NCBI RefSeq assembly: GCF_001540865.1 | Contig: NC_033635.1 | Location: 1,388,916-1,452,915, forward strand | Direction: 5' to 3' | DNA: 64,000 bases | Origin: Ananas comosus | Taxonomy: Eukaryota > Streptophyta > Magnoliopsida > Poales > Bromeliaceae | Shown here: in pieces, positions 11,938 to 24,059 of the stretch | How the letters are laid out: each line of letters begins with the position of its first letter | Position numbering within the stretch: the first letter of the stretch is position 1 | Notes under the pieces: generated by a model | The model's database searches: none | What the model was told of the DNA's origin: nothing | Seen by the model: only the letters and a program-made list of their open reading frames with translations | Made by a program: the position numbers and the translations under genes

Positions 11938-13249
11938 TTACTCCTCGGTGTGCACACACAAAAAATACAAGGACATAAGATTGCCTCTCTTATAGTCTTA
12001 TGATCTACTAGATTGGTAAAGTAGGAATATAGGAGGACATAACGACAACTACGAAAGCAGATAGGGCTACAATGTCATCTCATTTAGCTGACCAGTTTGT
12101 GTCAAATCATTCTTAAAAAAATTGAGTTAAGATGAAGATCGTTAAGTGCAGTTCAAGATAAGAATTTGACAACCCACGCGACATTTTCAACTTTATAGGA
12201 GCATGTATGATATTACGATGATATTGAGGGGCACGCATGATATTACGAATTTTCGAGAAAAACAAATAGCCTTTCTTAGCTTGATGTCATCAATTTTATC
12301 TGCTCCTAGATGTTCTTTTCTCATCCATGGAATCAAGAGCATGCACAATTCCATCTTTGCTTGGAAGTGTGACTCTCTTTGGATTCTTTTGTATTGTAGA
12401 TGCATGATGCAACAACTATTAGTCACAGTACTTTGATATGAAGTTGTATGGTAGGTTATTAGAAAGGACTCTGAATTGTTGCAAAAGGGAGAATAAGTTT
12501 TACTATCAAAAGGCCCATATGTCAATGTGTTGTGACCTTTTCCCTCTAGCATTGCATGTGCCATATTGTGTGGCCATCATCATGGAGGTTAATTCATTTC
12601 CTTGTTCAACATCATTTTTGGTAAATTTTATGAGAGACATTTTAGGTCAATTCTACAATTATAAAAAGGAGAATGCTCTTAAAATAATTTCTATGCATGG
12701 GTAACTCTGGTAATCCAATATTAAGTCACAACAGGATAGTAGTAAACTGAAATGGCTATATATGTTTTTTTTTTTTAAAGAGAAAACAGCTAGCTATCTG
12801 CTTTGTTCAAATTTTTTTTAAAATAAATCTAAATAAAAATGTAAAATAATTACATTTCAAACTTAAAATCTTCAGATACTAACTATCGAGTTCTTAGCCA
12901 ATTACGTTACGTACGACCAATAATACAATATTATAAAGACGGAGCATGTAAGGAAAAAAAAAAAAACAATGATGGCAGTAATGAATAAGAACAAAAAAGT
13001 CAAAATCCCATCATTCATAGAGTTAAGTATAAGAATAGAAAAAAAATATTATTTGACAGTACTTGAAGTTTTAGAGTAATTCATTTTTTATTTTTTATAT
13101 TAAGGGGATTTATATTCCAATCCTATTAAATTCTTACTTTCTTTTTTTTTTTTTTTCTGCATCAAATTTAGGTTCACGATTTTAATTTATGTTAAAAGCT
13201 CTTTGAAGTAATCTTTTGTTGCACACTAACAAAAGCCAAATGTAATTAT
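11938..13249. other. Intergenic DNA, no gene seen
   Basis: Contains overlapping open frames around 12193-12704 on both strands, none with a recognisable domain. A degenerate minus-strand SINE-like patch may lie at about 12810-12910. Confidence 0.5.
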
Positions 13250-13375
13250 AAAAATACACTCACAATTTCAAGCTCGAAGCCTAATTGCTTTACATTTTCA
13301 GCTAACTTTATTTTTTTAAAAAAAAAGAGAAACTAGTAAAGCAATAGTATGCTATCTTTTCCTAAAAGAAAAAAA
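13250..13375 (+). mobile_element. Probable degenerate SINE copy
   Basis: Contains the family-like segment caagctcgaagcctaattgc and then ttacattttcagctaa, followed by a decayed tail (gtatgctatctttt). The head is not recognisable. Confidence 0.35.
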
Positions 13376-13406
13376 TACTTGTCAAAGAAAGTTTTTTGAA
13401 TAACTA

Positions 13407-13493
13407 CTTGTACACCCCAATTGGGATGTACAAGATACACTCCACCCATCCAATGGGTGGAATGATTTCGCTAGTCACTTAAAGTGACTAGCG
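13407..13493. repeat. Cluster of three consecutive palindromes
   Basis: Three inverted repeats lie end to end in 87 bp. 13407-13434 is a 28-bp palindrome (one mismatched pair) around ccaattgg. 13441-13461 has 9-bp arms (tccacccat) with a 3-base loop. 13469-13493 has 12-bp arms (cgctagtcactt) with a 1-base loop. They do not coincide with any recognised element end. Confidence 0.75.
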
Positions 13494-14495
13494 ATTTACT
13501 CTCATCAATTAGATAGATGGGATATAAGATATGCTGTATATATAGAGAGAAATGATTTGGTATTTTATTATTAAAAAAATAAGATAGATCTTAACCGTTG
13601 ATTAATAGAGAATAAAGATGTAATTTTAATATTTAGCAGGTAAATGGGTTACATCATTCGAAATTATTTCGGTAATTAAACTATACAACATTTAAAGAAA
13701 CTTTTAATTGATATCCTAAATTTATAAATTAATTTGCACTAATTTAGGAAATTGATTGATTACCCTAATTTAGGCATTAATTAGGCATTAATTTACGAAT
13801 TTAGTTTAGAAATTTACGAATTTAGTTTAAACATAAAAATTAAAAAGATTAGGACTACTATTCAGAAAAAAAAAAATGTTAGAAATTTGAATTCGAACCC
13901 GATTAACGATCACAAAATCTATTTCCGAACTCGACGGATTTTAAAAATCCATATCTAAACCCGAAACTAACCAATTTTTCGAAACCCAAAACCAAATCCA
14001 AACCGGAAGACTGGAATCCGAAACAATTATTTTTTTTACCATATTTCAAAATATTTTATATTAAATTTACATTTTTAAAATATAAATTCGAATATAATAT
14101 TAAACTTTATATATGATTCGGGTTGGATTCAAGATGGATATAGAAAAAAATTCATAGTTGGTTCACAAAATAATCTCATGTTCTTGTTGTCAAATAATTT
14201 GAAAATTTTCATTGATTAAAATCCAAATATGAGAGGAAAGATGAGAGAGAAAAAAGAAATAAAAGAGAATATAAAATTTTATAATATAATACGATAAAAT
14301 GAATAAAATTACTCAGATTAAAAAATAAAATATTCTTTTTGAGGTATCCTGGTGACCGTACCACTCCTAAATGACCTGCTATTGCAGGTCACAATTTTAA
14401 GAAAATTAATCTATACCATTGAGTGTGAGTGAATGAACGGTAACGAAAAAAAAAAGTATAGAAGCATTACTCTAATATATATTATATATATATAT
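13494..14495. other. Intergenic DNA, no gene seen
   Basis: AT-rich. A short duplicated motif (tttacgaatttagttta) occurs twice near 13793-13830. No gene is supported. Confidence 0.5.
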
Positions 14496-15031
14496 AGTAA
14501 TCTCTTGTACTTTCGAAAGTACGGAGACCTCGTACTTGTAAGTTGTTTTCGATGATAGAAATCCGATTCGACGATCGGTTCCGTTAAGTATAATATACCT
14601 TATTGGAACTATTTAGAAACCAAATTTTATAATTTTTTGACATCATTTACCAAGCGATCAAAAGATCTCAAAAATGACTATTTTAACGGCCGATGTTGCA
14701 CGTTTTTAAATTCAACGATATAGAAGTATCCAAATTAGATAAAAATTTAATGGAAAATTCTACTTAACATCAATGGCAAGACCAATACTTCCGATTTGAA
14801 ATTTGAGTTCTTTATCACTATTTTTTATAAAACTTTTATTTTCAGCCGTTCATTTTGAGGCTATTTGTTTACTAGACAAACGAAGTCAAAAAATTATGAA
14901 ATTTGATTTTTAGGTAGTTCTAATAACGTAGATCATGCCTAATGGAACCGATCGCCGAATCAGATATCTCATTATTGAAAACAACTTAAAAGTATGGAGA
15001 TTTTCGTACTTTCGAAAGTATAGAAGCCTAG

Positions 15032-15036
<5 letters not shown>
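14496..15036. mobile_element. Long-TIR foldback element, family M1
   Basis: About 540 bp with terminal inverted repeats of roughly 150 bp. The left arm (agtaatctcttgtactttcg.., gttgttttcgatgat.., gacgatcggttccgtta) matches the reverse complement of the right arm ending tagaagcctagctc. The element sits inside a (TA)n tract on both sides. It has no coding capacity. Confidence 0.7.
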
Positions 15037-15071
<35 letters not shown>

Positions 15072-16138
15072 AACTGTGGTTGAGGAGACATGTGTGTGTA
15101 TATATATTGGGCTAGGTTTTTTTAATGTCTTTTTTAATACATAAAATAACATTCTCAAGAAAATAGTGATCTATCATCTTTTTGCCTACGCCCTTGTTCA
15201 TCCTTATTTGCCTAATCATCGCACCAAGTAAATGGTTTAGATTTAGATATTATTAGAAAAAAAAAATCAAGATTTTATTATCGCATTATGTATTGAGAAG
15301 CACAATTTTTCATGCCAGTTGATTTAATCAACGACGCAAAACCATTATTCAGACCAATAAACAACAAGTCAAACTATACCGAACAAAAGCATCTTTTGCA
15401 CCTCTTTTCTCCTTATAGAATCTAAAATTTCTCCTCTGATAGCATATAAAATAGTTGATTATTTAAATAACTTAAACTACTAAATATTCAACTCTCCTCT
15501 CACTTGTAAATTGATCAGGTACGATCTTGGAAACCTTCCCTTGAAGTGTTAAGAGCGACAACATCTCAACTAAAATTTTCCCCTTTTTCTTCAAGAAAAA
15601 AAGGTATCATATATATGAGAGCGACCAATCACCACTATGCATGGGGACAAACGATCACGCCACCCAATAAAACCAAAAAAAAAAGAGTACACTACAGTAA
15701 ACGTGGAGAAAATTATACATGTTCCCTTACACGACCACATTATGGTGCAGGGAGAACCACACCATCATCAATTAAAAAGCTCTTCAGTAAAGGAAGGGGA
15801 TCGATCGAGCTCTCCTAGGAGACAGGGCTGAGCCACATATGTAGCCATTATGTTGTGAGCCCCCTCCCATTAAATGAAGGCCTCATAGGAACGTCAGCTG
15901 TCTGATTATTACCTTTTTGTCTCGCTTCTTCAGCTCGTCTTAGAAGCTCAACCAGGCAGTTGGATTAGAAAATGATACATCCACAATCCTTAACATGCAC
16001 ATCCAACTGGCTCGAAGATTATTGGTTGAAAAGGTAAAGAGGAGCCTACGAATGTATAAATAAACAACCCACTTTTTGAATTAACATCCGCTCTATTATA
16101 ACAAAGCAGTGTGTAGGTTATATTTTCAGAATAATTTT
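15037..16138. other. Intergenic DNA, no gene seen
   Basis: Starts with (TA)n to about 15066. Short overlapping frames at 15546-15831 have no recognisable domain. Confidence 0.5.
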
Positions 16139-16446
16139 ACCATCACAAGGAGTTGCCCAAAAGCTAAAATTTTCGATTAAAATTTTATATTTTTGTTGTC
16201 GTTACTGAAAAATAAAAAATCAATAATAGCACTTTTATAGAAATTCTAGATAGCTAGCAAGCTCGGACGGAACAAATGATATAACTAATACTTTAAAATC
16301 GTAAACAGTTTTCCTGCTGAACTTCAATGGCAGTTCTGAGCTGGTAGGTCAGCTTGGTACAACTATTTGCCTTTAATGATCTTTCAGGCTGGCCCTGTTC
16401 TCTGCAGCAACTTTATGTCTCCATACTTTATTTTCTCTTTCCTCAG

Positions 16447-16634
16447 TAGGGCTGACAAATGAGCAAGCCGGCTCCCGTTCGACTTGCGTTCGACTCAATA
16501 TTTGGCTCGCTCGAGCTCGACTCAAAATTAAATAAGCTGAACTAAAACAAAAAAAGAAACTCGAAATTCATTTTAAGCCGAGCTTATTTATTACTGGGCT
16601 CGTTCAAATTAGGCTCGAAAAATTCGAAAAGCTC

Positions 16635-16672
<38 letters not shown>

Positions 16673-16919
16673 GAGCTACTATGCTATCGAAAGTATAGAG
16701 ATATGGTGCTTTCGATTTTTTGATTCTTAGATCAATCCCTTTAATCGTTTCTTATCTTTGGATTAATATTATTATTACCTTGTAGGGACCACTCAATCCT
16801 AAGAGTATTATTTAATCCTAGGGGAGACCGCAATCATCCCAACCATACAATTTTTAATCAAAGGGTCAAAAATTCAAAAACATCAAATCCTCTATATTTT
16901 CGATAGCATAGTAGTTCTA

Positions 16920-16959
<40 letters not shown>

Positions 16960-17764
16960 ATATATAAATATAATATATTTTAATTATATATAGGCTGAGT
17001 GAATAATCTGAGTTTAGTTAAAATTGGGCCAATGTTGTTGGCCCATAAAAACAAACCCAATAGACAAATAAAAAAGCAAAATTTCACTAAATTTATACAT
17101 TTTTCCTTTCTTTCTTTCTTTCACAGAACTCTAAATTTTCAATATATTTCTCTCTTTCTCTTTTTCTGTCTCTCACCCTAAGCGGCCAAGCCGGAAGCTC
17201 TCCAAGTTACCAAGTAACAGCATATGCCTGCCGTTGCCTACCTTGCTATTAATTGTATGCTTGAGAAAATATACAGAATATTTTTAAAGTAAAAAATTAT
17301 TATTCATATAAAATTTTAATTTTAGTTATATATGATTGGATAGTTTAATCCAATATTTATCTATATAATTTATTTATTTTTGACTGCATAAATAAAAATG
17401 AATAATATGGAGATTGAAGGCGAAAAAAAAGACATGTGAGGCTGAAAAGATTAGATATTCAACTTATAAATTATTTTTTTCATATCATAATACTATATTT
17501 TATATAATTATTTTGTACTTTGAGCTATTAGATATATTTTTGTATCAAATTATAGATAATGTTCTATACAAATTAAACTATTGATTTTATGATGTTGAGA
17601 ATTTCAAGCGGCTCGTTTAGGGCTCGAGCTCGCTCGACTCGAAATTAGGCTCGCTCGAGCTCGGCTCGAATTAATTTCAATCCAAGCTTGAGCTTAAATT
17701 TAAGCTCGAAATTAATTTCAAGCCGAATTTGAGCCGAGATAAGCTCGGCTCGTTTCCACCCCTA
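16447..17764. mobile_element. Non-autonomous hAT element (unit A), with nested M2 MITE
   Basis: A 1318-bp element with ends tagggctgacaaatgagc and gctcgtttccaccccta, forming imperfect TIRs of the TAGGGGTG(G)xAA type. It is flanked by perfect 8-bp TSDs ttcctcag at 16439-16446 and 17765-17772. The subterminal regions are rich in gctcgagctcg repeats. A second MITE and (TA)n tracts are nested inside. No transposase ORF. Confidence 0.85.
16669..16921. mobile_element. Short MITE, family M2, nested in hAT element A
   Basis: About 250 bp with TIRs: left tagagctactatgctatcg, right the near reverse complement ending cgatagcatagtagttcta. It is flanked on both sides by (TA)n tracts. The equivalent site in unit B holds the palindrome array instead. 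Confidence 0.75.
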
Positions 17765-18866
17765 TTCCTCAGTGAACAAAAGTGGAATAAGATAATGTAT
17801 ATAGACAAGTATGTTTGTATATTCTTCAATTACTTACCTCTCTAACTTCTTAAACAAGAATCTCTTTTCTCCCCTTCCCATAAGAAATTTTACTACAAAA
17901 ACAGTAGCAACTGTAGATGCTACAAACTACGAAGTACTATCACCGTTATGGTCTCTGCGGCCGCAATTAATAGTATTGAGGTCGGTCCAAAACGAAGATA
18001 CTAAATATTCACGGGTCCTTATATTCCTCAACCATGGTTCTACCTATTATAGTGTTTGGGTTCAACAAGTTTATTATATAGTTGAATCGTGTTAATGGTG
18101 CTACGAGAAGCTACTTACACAGAAGCGACGAGACTAAATTTTAAAATTCATATATGTTACCGTTGTACAATTTTAAAATCCCTTCGTAATTGCTAGTATA
18201 TAATAATTATGAAAAAGAGCCAAAGGCTCATATTTCTTTTTTCTTTTCTTTTTTTTAAAAGGCAACAAGAGAAAAGGCAAAAAATTTGAACCTTCGGACT
18301 CTAAAATGGCACCACACATAACAACTAAATTTGCATTTGTTAAATTATAAAACAACGGATAAATTTGAATAAAATGAAAAAAAAAAATATTAGAAGCCAC
18401 TGCATTCTAAAAATTTAAATTATATAAAGTAATGTCTAAATATTTTTTAAAACTAATTCTCGTGATAGGAGTATAGGACGAGTCCATAAATATCGATGGG
18501 TCCTTGTCAAGCACACGACACAACAAGAACCCCACCAGCGTGCAAAATGGCTTAAACCCACACGGGGAGCGACCACGACCAGGTCCACGCCACACCACGC
18601 ATTCATTGACACATAACCAAATATAGGGTGATGGAAAAAAAAACAACAAAAAAGAAAAAAAAAAGAAAAAAAAGGAGTAATATATTTGTACGTGGGAACA
18701 GGGGAGAGCAATTCTCTCTCTTCTATTCTCTGCCTCCTCTGCTCTCCCGACCCATACCCCTTAAGTACCACATACCCCTTTTCTCTGCCACCTTTTTTCT
18801 CTTCTCTTTTCCCTTCTCCTTCTCCTTCTCCTTCTCCTTCTTCTTTATGTATGTTCTTCTCCCGAG

Positions 18867-18874
18867 TATAAATT
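18867..18874 (+). promoter_or_regulatory. Candidate TATA box of SOSEKI copy A
   Basis: tataaatt lies 57 bp upstream of the ATG, just after a pyrimidine-rich CTT/CTC tract. Position alone supports it. The same element is conserved before copy B. Confidence 0.4.
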
Positions 18875-18930
18875 TGTTTGAGTGCTAAGTACTAGTATTA
18901 GTTGTTGTTTTGGGGGGTGGGGGTTGTAAA

Positions 18931-19395
18931 ATGGAAGGTGGAGGAGGGAGGAGGAGGGTAAGTAGTAGAGAGACGAGCCCGGACAGAGCAAGAGTGAGCT
19001 ACACCCACCACCACCACCAACAACAGCAGCAGCAGCAGCAGCACCATCATCAAAGGTCGACAACAACAACAACAACAACAGCAACAACAAGGCCTCTGAA
19101 GAAGGTTCAGATTGTGTACTATCTTAGTAGAAATGGGCAACTGGAGCACCCTCATTTCATGGAGATTTCTCACCCCCACAGCCAACAACTTCGCCTCAAA
19201 GGTTTTGTTAATCATTAATTTGCTTGGTTTTTCTTTTCTTTTTTTTTTGGGTTAAGTTGAATTAATGCTGCTCTTAATGGTTTGGTTAAGTAGATGTGTT
19301 AGATAAGCTCACAGCTCTCAGAGGAAAGGGCATGCCCTCTCTCTTTTCCTGGTCTTGCAAGAGGTATATTTCCAATCTACTAGCTTTTTTAAAAT

Positions 19396-19427
<32 letters not shown>

Positions 19428-21137
19428 GTACAACATTTTTTTTTATACGAAAAACTTATATATGTACATATGGGATGTATCATGTATATATATATGTGAA
19501 CGGAACGAAGGAGCTATAAGAACGGGTACGTGTGGAACGACTTGTGCGAGAGCGACGTGATCTACCCATCGGACGGCGCAGAATACGTCCTCAAGGGCTC
19601 CGAGATCATCACCGGCTGTTCCGGTCACCCCCTTAGCCTCCCGGTTCAAATATTACATGTTGTTATTATATTTTTCTTTTGGGGGGTTAATTATTATGGT
19701 ATGGTATTTATTAAATCTTTGTGATTGAAAAAACAGAGCGGTTCCAGCACCCGCCCGTGCATAACCGGGGGATGATAAAACCACTCTCCGGCGCGCACAA
19801 GCATTACCAGGCCGAGGACGACGATCTCGAGGACGAGGTCGGCGAGATCGACGACGGAGAGGGATTAGAAGACGAGTACGAAGACTCCCGCGGCGCCCGC
19901 GCCGCGAGTCACGGCGCCTCGGCCCGGGCCAAGCCCTACGCGCGCGGGGTATCCACGGAGGGGATCGGCCGAGTCGACGACCCGCCCAGGACTCGGCGAC
20001 CCCACCACCACCGTCCGATGGAGGTCTCCTTCGAGGACGCGTCGCCGCCCTCGTCGTCCTCGTCGGAGAAGCTCCCCGGCGCCGCCGCGGCGGACTCGGC
20101 GGGCGAGACCGGAGCGGGTCGCAACTCGGTGCTGCTCCAGCTCATCGCGTGCGGCGCGGCGGCGGCGGCGGCGAAGGGGAGGAGCGGCGCCCCTGCGGGG
20201 GGAAATGGGGCGAGGAAGAGCGGGGGGTTGCAGAGGTGGATGGTGAGTCGACTCGCGGGTCGGGGGGCGGGGGACGAGGACGAGTTGCGGGTGGGAGCGG
20301 CGCGGTCGGGTCACCGTCCCGCGGTGGAGGAGAAGGAGTATTTCAGCGGGAGCATCGTCGAGGGCGCCGCGAAGGGCCCACCGGAGCCCGCGCTAAAGAA
20401 GTCCAATTCGTACAATGAAGAGAGGTATCACAATTCCCATATTCCACTTTTAACAATTTTTTTTTTGTTGACTTTGGGTCAAACAAGGTTTTTTTTTTTT
20501 TTTTTTCATTAGACTACAGGGACCTGGAAATTCGGTACTTGCTTTTTATTTACTAGACCCGAATACTGAATGCTAACCAGGAAGATTAACGGGAACGACA
20601 ACGTCGATTTAACCATACAAGATACTACGCAACTTAGACATATTAGTTATAGTAGTTAGTTAGAGGATGTCAAAGTCAATTTTTACTAATGTTGATGTAT
20701 TATCACATGTTGTTTGATTCAGCAAAATAGCCTAAAATGTACGTCATCTGTAGCGAAAACACACTTGTTTTCTAGAAGGAATCCTGCAAAACAAAAAAGA
20801 AAAAAAAAAAAAAAAAAGAGGAGCAGCAAAAAATGGTGCTACCCAGCATGTTATGTTAAAAAAAGTACCAGATGATCTAAATTAGTAACTATTTTCAATT
20901 TATGAAGACCCAAGTAAATGAGATTTATTTTGCTCTACAAGAAGAGGTTTTGACTTATCCCGTGTGTTTGAAATTGACATGGTTGGTGGTGGTGATGTGA
21001 CGGGGACAGGAGCTCGAGGCTAGGGATTGGCGAAGAGGGGGTGCAGAACGGAGAGGAGAGAGAAGAAGGAGAAGGCGCAGAAGGGGCAGTGAAAAGGAAG
21101 TGCATCCCTGGCATAAAGATGCCCTCTTCCTCTGCCA

Positions 21138-21168
<31 letters not shown>

Positions 21169-21223
21169 ACAGCAGCAGCAGCAGCAGCAGCTGCAGTTTC
21201 AGCCTAAGAAAGGATCCCAATGA
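18931..21223 (+). CDS. SOSEKI (DUF966) polarity protein, copy A
   Basis: Five exons: 18931-19201, 19294-19363, 19511-19623, 19737-20424 and 21010-21223, giving 451 aa in a continuous frame. After a low-complexity head (poly-His, poly-Gln, poly-Thr) comes the family-defining DIX-like domain, about residues 58-150. It runs [51 protein letters not shown], and ends YVLKGSEI. The middle is acidic, then Ala/Ser/Gly-rich and very GC-rich. The C-terminus has KRKCIPGIK followed by poly-Gln. SOSEKI proteins polymerise through the DIX-like domain and sit at cell edges and corners, reporting tissue polarity. That function is inferred from family membership. The exon 3 donor at 19624 was preferred over 19644 because only it keeps exon 4 in the conserved frame. 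The start at 18931 is the first ATG of this frame. Confidence 0.9.
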
Positions 21224-22307
21224 ATAAATGCTATCCTATTTAATCCTCTCTCTCTTTCTTCTCTCTCTCTGTTCTCTTTTCAATGTGTTGGAATGGTGGT
21301 TGTGGTAGCTTCTCTCTCTGCTGGTGTACTAGCTTTATTTGACTCTGGGGACTACTGACGCAAGTGTGTGTAGAGGGGGGGTGAGGGGCGGGGCAGTTGG
21401 GATTGGGGGCCTGCATGGAATTAAAAGCTAGCCCTGTTTGTGGAATCCAAACGAGATTCTGTTTTTCCGAACTATATCTCCTGCTTATGCTGTGATTGGT
21501 CAGGGCCAATGTTCAGGGTCTTATCTTATGCTTTCACTTCTCACTTCATTCACTCTTAGAACTGCTTTTAGCTTTTCCACAATTTATGGTTTCTGATGAC
21601 AAAGGTTTCAGGTGAATCCACTCTCTTCTATCTGCTCCCCTTGTTGGACCTTCTTTGGAGTTGGGCCCTCAAGAAAAACTCCTTATCTTGTATGATCTGC
21701 ATCTCTACATGCCTACATGCTGAGGGGGCAGAGATTCTGATCAGGCAGGAACTGCATTGACAATTAGATTTATTAATTTTGGAAAAGCCTACAAATTGAA
21801 CACTAAGTTTAATGCATATGCTCAATCAATAACAACTCCACCAAAATGACACGCATAATATAGCAGGCTTGGAATACAATTATATGGAAATATACTTACT
21901 TTTATTTTAAAATTGTTAATAAAAATATATTATAAGCATCTTATTACGATATAAACAACAACGCGATCACTTGGAAATTAAATTCCAAAGAAGCCTGAGA
22001 TATTGATTTCGATGCACTGATATTTTATGGTGTGGTTCGAGTTTCCGAAGTTATTAAATCTACTTGTATGTCACTCAAGACTTTCATGCTCGGCACCCAT
22101 TGGGCATAGACACCCACTGGGCGTAACGATGCAGTAAAAAGAGGATCGGATCATTAAACAAATGATATAAGGTTAATTTTATGCTGGTTCACTCAGTATA
22201 CAACTTAAATAGGCACGAAATCATAAATAAGTACATACCCAAGTTATCTTAGCAGAATGATTCTGAGTCTTTACTTACCACAGAGATTACGGTACTTTCA
22301 TATATAT
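21224..22307. other. 3' flank of SOSEKI copy A
   Basis: 3' untranslated and downstream sequence. Nothing else recognised. It is repeated almost base for base at 28697-29785. Confidence 0.6.
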
Positions 22308-22616
22308 NACCATTATAAGATGTTACCCAAAAACTAAAATTTTCGATTAAAACTTTACATTTTTGTTGTCGTTACTGAAAAACAAAAAAATAATAATAGC
22401 ATTTTTGTAGAAATTCTAGATAGCTAGCTAGCTCGGACGGAACAAATGATATAACTAATACTTTAAAATCGTAAACAGTTTTCCTGCTGAACTTCAATGG
22501 CAGTTCTGAGCTGGTAGGTTAGCTTGGTACAACTATTTGCCTTTAATGATCTTTCAGGCTGGCCCTGTTCTCTGCAGCAACTTTATGTCTCCATACTTTA
22601 TTTTCTCTTTCCTCAG

Positions 22617-22804
22617 TAGGGCTGGCAAATGAGCAAGTCGGCTCCTGTTCGACTCGCGTTCGACTTGATATTTGGCTCGCTCGAGCTCGACTCAAAATTA
22701 AATAAGCCGAACTTAAACAAAAAAAGAGACTCAAAATTCATTTTAAGCCGAGCTTAAGTATTACTGGGCTCGTTCGAATTAGGCTCGAAAAGTTCGAAAA
22801 GCTC

Positions 22805-22840
<36 letters not shown>

Positions 22841-22900
22841 CGGCTACTATACTATCTATAGTACGGGAGCTCCCGTACTATAGATAGTATAGTAGCCTAG

Positions 22901-22937
<37 letters not shown>

Positions 22938-23002
22938 GAGTCCGGCTACTATACTATCTATAGTACGGGAGCTCCCGTACTATAGATAGTATAGTAGCCT
23001 AG

Positions 23003-23039
<37 letters not shown>

Positions 23040-23104
23040 GAGTCCGGCTACTATACTATCTATAGTACGGGAGCTCCCGTACTATAGATAGTATAGTAGC
23101 CTAG

Positions 23105-23141
<37 letters not shown>

Positions 23142-23206
23142 GAGTCCGGCTACTATACTATCTATAGTACGGGAGCTCCCGTACTATAGATAGTATAGTA
23201 GCCTAG

Positions 23207-23243
<37 letters not shown>

Positions 23244-23308
23244 GAGTCCGGCTACTATACTATCTATAGTACGGGAGCTCCCGTACTATAGATAGTATAG
23301 TAGCCTAG

Positions 23309-23345
<37 letters not shown>

Positions 23346-23410
23346 GAGTCCGGCTACTATACTATCTATAGTACGGGAGCTCCCGTACTATAGATAGTAT
23401 AGTAGCCTAG

Positions 23411-23447
<37 letters not shown>

Positions 23448-23512
23448 GAGTCCGGCTACTATACTATCTATAGTACGGGAGCTCCCGTACTATAGATAGT
23501 ATAGTAGCCTAG

Positions 23513-23549
<37 letters not shown>

Positions 23550-23614
23550 GAGTCCGGCTACTATACTATCTATAGTACGGGAGCTCCCGTACTATAGATA
23601 GTATAGTAGCCTAG

Positions 23615-23651
<37 letters not shown>

Positions 23652-23716
23652 GAGTCCGGCTACTATACTATCTATAGTACGGGAGCTCCCGTACTATAGA
23701 TAGTATAGTAGCCTAG

Positions 23717-23753
<37 letters not shown>

Positions 23754-23818
23754 GAGTCCGGCTACTATACTATCTATAGTACGGGAGCTCCCGTACTATA
23801 GATAGTATAGTAGCCTAG

Positions 23819-23855
<37 letters not shown>

Positions 23856-23920
23856 GAGTCCGGCTACTATACTATCTATAGTACGGGAGCTCCCGTACTA
23901 TAGATAGTATAGTAGCCTAG

Positions 23921-23957
<37 letters not shown>

Positions 23958-24022
23958 GAGTCCGGCTACTATACTATCTATAGTACGGGAGCTCCCGTAC
24001 TATAGATAGTATAGTAGCCTAG

Positions 24023-24059
<37 letters not shown>

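Larger units (their letters stand above)
16139..22307 (+). repeat. Duplicated block, unit A (6.2 kb)
   Basis: Begins accatcacaagg and ends cggtactttcatatatat just before the N at 22308. Its whole length is repeated, with small differences, from 22309 to 29785. It carries a hAT element and a complete SOSEKI gene. Most differences from unit B are homopolymer or microsatellite lengths and scattered SNPs. The exceptions are two large ones inside unit B. Confidence 0.9.

Noticed and set aside
12193..12704. Overlapping frames of 77-123 codons on both strands
   Set aside because: No recognisable domain, AT-rich codon use and no splice partners. Possibly old TE sequence, but I could not identify it.
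17811..18095. 94-codon frame repeated at 24776-25153
   Set aside because: Present in both units only because the block is duplicated. No domain, and the frame differs in length between copies.
18845..19215. Leu/Cys-homopolymer minus-strand frames (also in unit B)
   Set aside because: Antisense translation of the CAG/ACA repeats of SOSEKI exon 1.
19865..20314. 149-codon minus-strand frame (and its twin at 26840-27292)
   Set aside because: Antisense shadow of the GC-rich SOSEKI exon 4.
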